Below, in pieces: positions 56,961 to 64,000 of a stretch of 64,000 nucleotides of DNA (positions are counted from its first letter, which is position 1; every line of letters begins with the position of its first letter). The notes below the pieces were generated by a model. That model was not told the origin of the DNA and did no database searches. It saw only the letters and a list, made by a program, of their open reading frames with translations. Location of the stretch: the NCBI RefSeq assembly GCF_905220415.1, contig NC_059552.1:5409001-5473000 (forward strand), read 5' to 3'. This stretch comes from Colias croceus (Eukaryota; Arthropoda; Insecta; Lepidoptera; Pieridae). The position numbers and the translations under genes were made by a program.

Positions 56961-57882
56961 ATTTACTGCAAATAAATACCTAAGAGTATTGTATCTATTT
57001 AGAAATTAGAAATTTCAATATTGACAACCAATATTTTAATATGTGACCACAGATAAAAATCTATTTTTTCAGATATAAACCTAAAGAGACAAGTAATCAT
57101 ATAGAGAAACTATTTTTCAAACCTTGATTAAAAGTTATTCATCAAATAATGTATTAAACAACCATTTCATAAATGCATTTTTATATTGTGTAATACTCTA
57201 TTGAATGGATAAGTTTTAACAAAGGATTGAAAATCTCCAAGTAATAATATAATATTATAATCATTAAATGCAATGTATTATTTAGTTTAGTTTCCTCACT
57301 TTTCATATATTTTGTTTATCCACAAATTTCATTAAAATAAACTTATAAGAATTAAAAGATAATATGATATTATTCAACTACACAGTATTTACATAGTTTT
57401 ATCTTATGTACTTAAAGGGTATATAATATTTTCACTTGACCTTTATGTTGCAACTATTTAATACTACTAGTCTATATCAATGTGTATTTTTCTATTTGTA
57501 TATAAATTTAAATATAATCATTGACCCTACAGAAGGCAACCAATATGACTGGTAACTATTCTTAAATAAAACAATGTCCGTCTGTATTATTTCATTTATT
57601 TCTTGCCTTTAAGGATTTATATCCAGTGATATTAAAATGTAATATAGTTATTTTAAATTTTAAGTGTTATTGAATCAATAAAATACAAATTAAACAATTT
57701 GATGCTTTTATTTCATAATCCATTTCTACAAAAACATTAGAAGTAATCAAGGAAAACTAATGACTTCATAAGAATTAATTTCTAATGAGAGTTTAAGTTT
57801 AGTTAATTTATTTGATCATTAGCTAAATGATCTTAAATATATGATAAAATAATATTAAACATTTGATTGTCAATAAAACGAA
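56961..57882. other. Convergent 3' regions of the CCPG1-like and UBL7 genes
   Basis: AT-rich. Possible plus-strand polyadenylation signals: gcaaataaatac near 56971, ttaaataaaac near 57563 and tcaataaaatac near 57675. No gene. Confidence 0.5.
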
Positions 57883-60800
57883 TTAGTCGTCTCCAATAGC
57901 CCCGCTGAATACGAGATTAATTGCTGCATTTACGTCACCTGAAAAAAATGAAAAATGAAAAAAAAAATGAAAAATGAAAAATTTCTTTATTAATTACAAG
58001 AAATGTTACATAAATCGATTGATAATTTTAGTTTTACTCCCACAATGGGAGTAAAATAATTATAAATGAATTATTTTGTTTAAACATATGGAAGATGGCA
58101 TAGAAATTATTCTTATCTTTATTAAAATCTAAAAGAAATATTCTCACCAGAACAGATAAGCAAGGCTCGCACATTCAATGCATCGTCAAGTAAGCCCATT
58201 TCATGCATGTGGTTCAGTTGAGTTGTGAAATCTTCATCCCTTGATACAGGGCTTTGTGATGACGAAGCTGCAATTATTTCATAAATTAAAATATAACATA
58301 CTAGCTTTCCACCCGCGGCATCGCCCGCGCAGTCAAAGAAAAATCCGCATAGTTCCCGTTCCCGTGGGATTTCCGGGATAAAACCTATCCTATGTCCTTT
58401 CTCGGGTATCAAAATATCTCTATACCAAATTTCATGCAAATTGGTTCAGTAGTTAGGGCGTGATTGAGTAACAGACAGACAGACAGACAGAGTTACTTTC
58501 GCATTTATAATATTAGTATGGATTATATTATGTTTATGTGTATGTTACGAGTTCATCAAAATAATAGATTATTTAGTTATAATTTACTAGTAAGGCAATT
58601 CTACGAAAAAAAAACAATAATAGTCTTCTCAGAGACATTACTTTATTGGTCTGAACAAGTTCATCACGCGTAATTCGGGGTTATGTTCTATAAATTATAT
58701 ATTTAAGATGTCTCATGATTGCACTCACTTTAAGTACTGAATTATGTGCCTATCAATAATAGAACATAATATTATACAGTATAACCACAACATTAACACA
58801 GATTAATGGCCTGTGCAAACGAGGGATTTTAGTCCGCGGACTTTTTTATCCGCTAAAATAGAATACAACTGTATCGAGTAACGCAAACGAGGGATTAAAA
58901 GTACCGAGTACTAAAAGTTCCCCGAATAACCGAGGACATGCAGGGAGCGGTCTGGATAAAAGTACGCAGGAGTCCCCGAAAGAAATAGAACTTTAGTCCG
59001 CGTTGTAACCTATTCATATTCGCTTCCATAGCGTACTTTTCTTCGCAATCCCGGTAAATCCGCGGTGGAGTTTTTATTCGTGGAGCGTACTTTTTTCTCC
59101 GGCAGGGACTAAAGTCCCTCGTCTGCGCAGGACATAAGTGTTGATAAACGGCATTTGCGTCATTGTAATAAAAATAAAACACTAAATTCGATATAGATAA
59201 AGAGGCACTTGTTTTGTTTGTGATTAATGTACTTATCGTCGTTTGCATCTTCAATTGCCATAACTTATGGTAGGTACAAATAATTATTGGTTTGTTATCA
59301 AACATTAATAGAATATTTAGCGCTGAACGATTTTTTTAGCTTTTGTCCCTTGAATTAATTTATGTCCTTGGAGTGTATACCATTTTGGTCCTTCGAGTCA
59401 TATAGTCATACTAGCGGTCCGCCCCGGCTTCGCCCGTGATACATATTTCGCAATAAAAGGTAGCCTATGTTCTATCTCAGGGTCTAAAGATTATCTGTGC
59501 CAAATTTCATCAAAATCGGTCCAGTAGTTTATGCGTGAAAGCCATACATACATACAAACCTTTCCTCTTTTTAATATTAGTACATAATATATATTTCTTA
59601 CCAGCAGTACTCTGCTCCATAGGAGTGCCAGCTGTGTTCGTATTGGCTGCGCTCGTTCTACTCATTGCTTCCGAGATAGCTTCACTAAACATTTCTGGAG
59701 TTATCACCGATCTACTTGCGCCGGCGCTGCTTGATCCTGTGAAAAAGAGTATTGTCATATCCTAATAATATGTAGTATAAATGCGAAAGTTTGAGAGGAT
59801 TGATGCATATATGTTTGTTACTCTTTCACAGGAAAACCATTAAACGGACTTTGATAAAACCTGCCAGTGATGTATCAGAATAACAAACAAGCTATAGAAA
59901 TATTATCTGCTTTTGCTCATGGGTTCAGCATGTGAAATCGAGAAATGTTGAAGATCTTAGTTTTCACGAGCTTGCACAAATGTATTGATAGAGTAATGTA
60001 TAATACAATAATAATTAATAATATTATCTTCATTCTAACTTTAAAATAAAAATTAAGCTACCTGAAGAAGCAGCAGGCGGATCTGCGGCGGCTTGCAGTA
60101 GACGTAATAAACCTTCCTGTCCACCAGAACCTCGAGAACTTGATGACATCACTTCTTCTGTTGCTGCCTGTTATTTTAACAAATTTTTATGTTATGCGTA
60201 AGGTCTATGTTTAAGCTATAACATCCTATGAATGGAGTAATAAGTTCTGAAAGGTCAATATTTTGTAGTAAATGTAATTTGTTAAGCAATATGATAATTG
60301 GAAGAACTTCATTAATCAGCTAAACAATCATGTATTGTTTTACACCACAATTAATTAATCAAATAGCACAAAGATAATACACGCAATAGTTACCCGCAAA
60401 GCAGCAGCCAATTGTTCTTGTGTTATCGCAGCTCTACCTTCAGTTTCTTCAGTGTCTTCTTCCTCAACATCTTCGTCTTCTGACAGAGCTTCCAGTGAAT
60501 AGGCGAAACCGGATGTTGGAGCTGGTACAAAACGAATATTAATAATACGATAAAATTACAAGTTTGAGTTAACATATTTACTTATAAAAATAATAAGGCT
60601 GCAGTTAGACGACGAGCGCGGCCGCCGCGCGGCGATTGCGCGGTGGCTGTTCAGTTATAGCAAATTTATGTTTTATTAACAAGGACGTAAAGTTGAAATT
60701 AATTTTGAGTAACTAACTGCGCGGTGGCCGCGCGGCGGCCGCGCGGTGGCTGCGCGCTCGACCGCGTGGCGGCCGCGCGGCCACCGCGCACTTAGTTACT

Positions 60801-62206
60801 CAAATTAATTTCAACTTTACGTTCAACTGGAAATGGTCCAGGTTCGCAGTGGCGTGGCTGAGCGCGCGGCCGCCGCGCGGTCACCGTACTTTCGCCGCGC
60901 GGTAACATTCCATGTCATATAAACGCGCCCTAATAGTCTCTCTTTTTAGTAAAGATTTTATGTTCTCAAAAGATCCTTCGATCGTTCGATCGAACGTCGC
61001 GATAGTAAGTGAATATGGATTGTAATTGTATTGTATAAAATAAAAAGTCACTAACTCCCTTCAGCGGTAGGTGCGTGGCATCTAGAGCATACAAGTCGTA
61101 ACAATTGTCGTAGAGCATTCGGCAGGTCAGGGTGAGCGTCGGCCCCACGTCTCATCGTTTGCACATTGGTACCAAGTGCTGCCAACAGTTCTACTTCATG
61201 AAGTATGGACAGTATCTCACATTCCTCAGCTAGTGAGGGTGCATGTTCAATTATTTCGGACATAACAGAGTCATCATTTAACAGCTAGAAATAAGTACAA
61301 TAATCAAAATATGTTTATGTTTTTATAAAGTTATCACAATTAAATTAAAAAAAATATATATCAATGCTATGCACTTATTAAATATTTTTAAATAAAAAAT
61401 TTCAAGTTGAGTCAATTCAATCCATAAGTTTAATTCAACACATAAGCTGCTGAAATATTTTTTATGAATTTATTTATTAAGCATGATAAACTTTTGTTTG
61501 TGTAAAATTTATAAAACCTACTTGATGACAAAATAATAAAAGGTTTTTAAAATTAATTATATCAAATAAGTTTAATTACTTGCATAGCCCTAGTCCATCC
61601 AGGTGCATTAGGAGTGCAGCCTAAAGTCCTCAATGAGGAATTCAAATATTGAAGTTCTGCATCAGTAAAAGTATGTGGAGGGGTTGCTGGCTTTTGCTCT
61701 CTTTTCTTGACTACATGAATCATTTCACCATTTTTCACTCCAATATCTTGAAGTGTAGCAGTATCTTGAAGTACCTTGCCGTGATATATCAATTCTAAAA
61801 TTTTTAAACATAAAACATAATGTTATTAATATTTTCCAAATATTAATACATATACAATAAAAAAATTTATTTGAGTAATTTTTATTTCGTTAAAAGCTTT
61901 CAATTATGTACACACAAAGTTCTCTTCTTCTCTTCACCTTCTTGGTACAGTTATTAATTGAGAGTAGGACAAAGATTTCTCAAATTATAACAAATCATTA
62001 GACAGGATTTGCTGCTTTTATGTTTAAAATTTTAATCATTACTAACCTAATGAGCCAGACGGAATACTGATTTTTTTCTCTGCTTCCAATTTCAAAGTAT
62101 CCACTGTATTATCAAGTGCAAAATTTTCAAGTTTTAGCCGTTCAATAGGTCCAGGTTTTACTTTTACTCCTAAGAAGAGATATACTTGAGCTTCAACAGT
62201 CTCCAT
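57883..62206 (-). CDS. UBL7: Ubiquitin-like protein 7 (UBL-UBA protein)
   Basis: Eight minus-strand exons join in frame to 382 codons: 62206-62047, 61794-61580, 61284-61056, 60521-60394, 60167-60062, 59736-59602, 58267-58148, 57938-57883. Residues about 5-82 form a ubiquitin-like domain (LGVKVKPGPIERLKL, LIYHGKVLQDTATLQDIGVK, GEMIHVVKK). The middle matches UBL7: FAYSLEALSEDEDVEEEDTE, ITQEQLAAALR, ITPEMFSEAISEAMSR. The C-terminal UBA domain (about 338-380) has LNHMHEMGLLDDALNVRALL and AINLVFSGAIGDD. UBL7 is a UBL-UBA protein thought to bridge ubiquitinated proteins and the proteasome or autophagy adaptors. An acceptor, ctttacag, just before the ATG shows a non-coding first exon upstream. Confidence 0.93.
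58301..58521 (+). repeat. RTE-like 3' tail, intact copy
   Basis: ctagctttccacccgcggca at the left, (cagacaga)n and cgcatttataatattagtat at the right. It is the uninterrupted relative of the repeat split at 19181-21240. In the UBL7 intron after exon 6. Confidence 0.8.
58808..59133. repeat. GC-rich MITE in a UBL7 intron
   Basis: Ends ggcctgtgcaaacgagggat and the reverse complement of cctcgtctgcgcaggac pair over about 27 bp, continuing tttagtcc. The minus-strand frame at 58895-59305 arises from it and is not a gene. Confidence 0.8.
59412..59583 (+). repeat. RTE-like/'ccccggcttcgcccg' repeat
   Basis: ctagcggtccgccccggctt at the left; tttcatcaaaatcggtccag and catacatacatacaaacctt at the right. 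Ends just before UBL7 exon 6. Confidence 0.7.
60596..60931. repeat. Very GC-rich fold-back MITE in a UBL7 intron
   Basis: TA-flanked. Left aggctgcagttagacgacga; right catataaacgcgccc. The middle is a palindromic set of gcggccgccgcgcgg and cgcgcggccaccgcg blocks around copies of acttagttactcaaattaat. It interrupts the intron between exons 3 and 4. Confidence 0.75.
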
Positions 62207-63640
62207 TCTGTAAAGAAGTTTGAATATAACTTTGTTAGAAATTAAAATAAACAATAAAATTAACAATCAAAATACTATTGTTCTAATGGCTGGAACCATT
62301 TACCTTATTGTAAGGAAATCCGTGAGTTACCTTACTACAGTAAAATTACTTTAATACAGTAATATTGATTTCACATAGATCAATAATACTATTGTAATTG
62401 AGATAATTTTTAGCAAGGTATTTCAGCAATAGTCTTGTAGAAAACACTGGAAAACACGTAGAAAATTGAAAATATTACGATTCACTGTTCTACAATGATT
62501 ATTGAATATTGTTTTGTAAATGTAAAATGTCAATATTGTCATTGTCAATTTTATTGTCAATGCCAGTATGACAGAGCAAGTATGTCAGTTGATGTCAGTA
62601 CTCAGTTTACTCTTGGCACAGAATACATAATAGTAGCTAAACGCTACTCTTGGTTTACTCATTTAAATATAATCTATGGTCAGTACTCTACTCGTCAGCA
62701 TAAAGTCTACGGACACCTTACGGACACAATCAAAATTGTGAAAATTTACTTTCTGAAAGATTTTAGTTCGTAAATTAAATTCTGATATTAATCGTTTGTT
62801 ACTTGTTCCAGTTGGAGACGTTAAATATTAAATACGAAATAATTGGGATTGCGAATTTCAGGTATCTCAAATTATAATTATTGCTGGATTGTGAATAGTA
62901 TACTTTATAAAAAGCACAGAAAGCTTCTTGGTACATCCTGTTCACGTCATGTAACCACAGATTATTAAATAGTTACCAGTCATAGTGGCAACTGGGCAAT
63001 TTCGCGAAAATATGTCCCGGTTACAAAATGGATTCCAATAAAAAAATTGTTTTAAAAAAATATTAAAAATATGCAGATTGATTCCTAAAACATTATAATG
63101 TGTTATATTAACAACAATAGTTGCAACCATTTACTAATTCCAGAGAAAATGAGATCTATTTGGTGCAAGGCAGGGATTCCGGGATCCATTTTGTAACTTT
63201 TTTGAAACTAAGTTTCAAAATAATGCATAATCCTTGTTTACTAATTTTTATTTATTATGAAAGTAACAACATTAAATTTCCCACAACCATTTTTTTTTTC
63301 AGTAAACACATTATTATTTATACTTTTAAGCTTGAAATATATCCACTTTGTAACTTTTAGGTACCTACATCAGCCTTTTTCCTTTTCGCTTATATTGGTA
63401 ATAAACATTTTTTTTAAGATAAAAATAATAATGAAGTAGATATTTATATATTTATTGTACTTAAACTGCAAAAATCAAGGCTAGTACCTCGTAAAATAAA
63501 TAAATTATTTATTATTATTCATAACTTAAACATGAGACAGTTACAAAATAGAAATAATTAGTTACAAAATGGAAGTTATAAAGCTTAGTTCACAAGTAAC
63601 AATCTAACAATCAAGTTTCTACAAGAATTGTTCGATCATA
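62207..63640. other. UBL7 upstream region and spacer
   Basis: The untranslated first exon and promoter of UBL7 should lie in about 62220-62500. Beyond that it is AT-rich without a supported gene; frames at 62495-62773 and 63121-63439 (plus) are motif-free. Confidence 0.45.
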
Positions 63641-63845
63641 TCAGTGGCGCAGCGGTTAACAGCAGCTCTGCCCTGAAAACGGAAGGTCGTGGGTTTGATT
63701 CCCGCCAGGATCAAATAAGAAAAATATTATTTTTCCTAAATTGGCCTCGGTCTAGAAAGTGGTGGTAGGCTCTGTAAGGGGCCTCAACTTCCCCTGTAAT
63801 AACAGCTAGATTAATGCCAAGGGTGAGCTCGTAATACGTAAGTAA
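63641..63845 (+). mobile_element. tRNA-derived SINE, second family
   Basis: tcagtggcgcagcggttaac gives an A box and gggtttgattcccgccagg a B box in a tRNA-like head. The body includes ggcctcggtctagaaagtgg and ctcaacttcccctgtaataa. It differs from the SINE at 13221 and 49881. Confidence 0.75.
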
Positions 63846-63907
63846 AAATAAAACTAATTTATTTAGTATTGTATATTTCAAAAGTAAAATTATTAAACTG
63901 ACATGCT

Positions 63908-64000
63908 CTATTCAAAACATATAACACAAATATGATTTTGCTTTTGTTTTCGCCACTGCTTCCTTTTTTCTGCAGCCTTTTCTTCTTCTGTAAAATTTGA
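63908..64000 (-). CDS. C-terminal end of an unidentified gene (cut by the window edge)
   Basis: The minus strand is open from the window edge to TAG at 63910-63908. The 30 residues start SNFTEEEKAAEKRKQWRKQK, a strongly charged helix-like stretch, and end ICVICFE. Codon choice looks real, but the segment is too short to name. A tttacag upstream of gaagaag could also be a splice acceptor, so the exon may start at about 63990. It may equally be a chance frame. Confidence 0.4.
   Translation of the reverse strand, partial: SNFTEEEKAAEKRKQWRKQKQNHICVICFE

Noticed and set aside
58895..59305. A 136-codon minus-strand frame in a UBL7 intron
   Set aside because: It spans a MITE and AT-rich intron, with no domain and no splice context.

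Overview
This is a stretch of insect nuclear genome, almost certainly from a moth or butterfly (Lepidoptera). The DNA is AT-rich. Genes are split by GT-AG introns and separated by long gene-poor spacers. The recognisable proteins are conserved animal or insect proteins. The spacers are filled with short non-autonomous elements of the kind common in lepidopteran genomes: tRNA-derived SINEs, RTE-like 3' tails, many TA- or TTAA-flanked fold-back elements, and a Penelope-like endonuclease fragment. Nothing looks bacterial, viral or plasmid-like. I had no search tools, so family names come from recognition of motifs and exon-by-exon reading of both strands.

Layout. 1-15 kb is gene-poor: a transposase C-terminal relic (3.2-3.5 kb), three copies of a tRNA-like repeat (10.7-11.4 kb), a SINE, a Penelope-like insertion and several fold-back elements. 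15.2-17.2 kb carries three minus-strand exons of a PTPN9/Ptpmeg2-type CRAL-TRIO tyrosine phosphatase; its first exon and its phosphatase exons were not found. 19.2-24 kb is a repeat block: a 1.8-kb inverted-repeat transposon inside an RTE-like tail, then two tandem arrays of a 100-bp unit facing each other. 25-31 kb holds an orphan coding exon (28.7 kb), palindromes and a fold-back element with two 210-bp arms.

31-64 kb is the gene-rich part. In order: mitochondrial ribosomal protein L23 (+); a small cysteine-rich CG13380-like protein (-); a small secreted precursor with dibasic sites (+); a 1.6-kb TTAA-flanked element; Tim29 (+); a 13-exon RRM/F-box/LRR protein like EEED8.10 (-); a 2.2-kb transposon; OGFOD3 (+); an orphan THAP-domain exon (-); a CCPG1-like membrane protein with an N-terminal LIR-type motif (+); UBL7 (-); and the tail of an unidentified gene at the right edge (-).

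How the genes relate. They are separate eukaryotic transcription units, not an operon. Two encode mitochondrial components (mRpL23, Tim29). Three plausibly touch ubiquitin or autophagy (the F-box protein, UBL7, the CCPG1-like receptor), but their proximity need not be functional. The best candidates for something undescribed are the secreted precursor at 36.1-36.8 kb, the CCPG1-like receptor, and the opposed 100-bp arrays with a 200-bp higher-order period and a YY1/Pho-like motif in most units.
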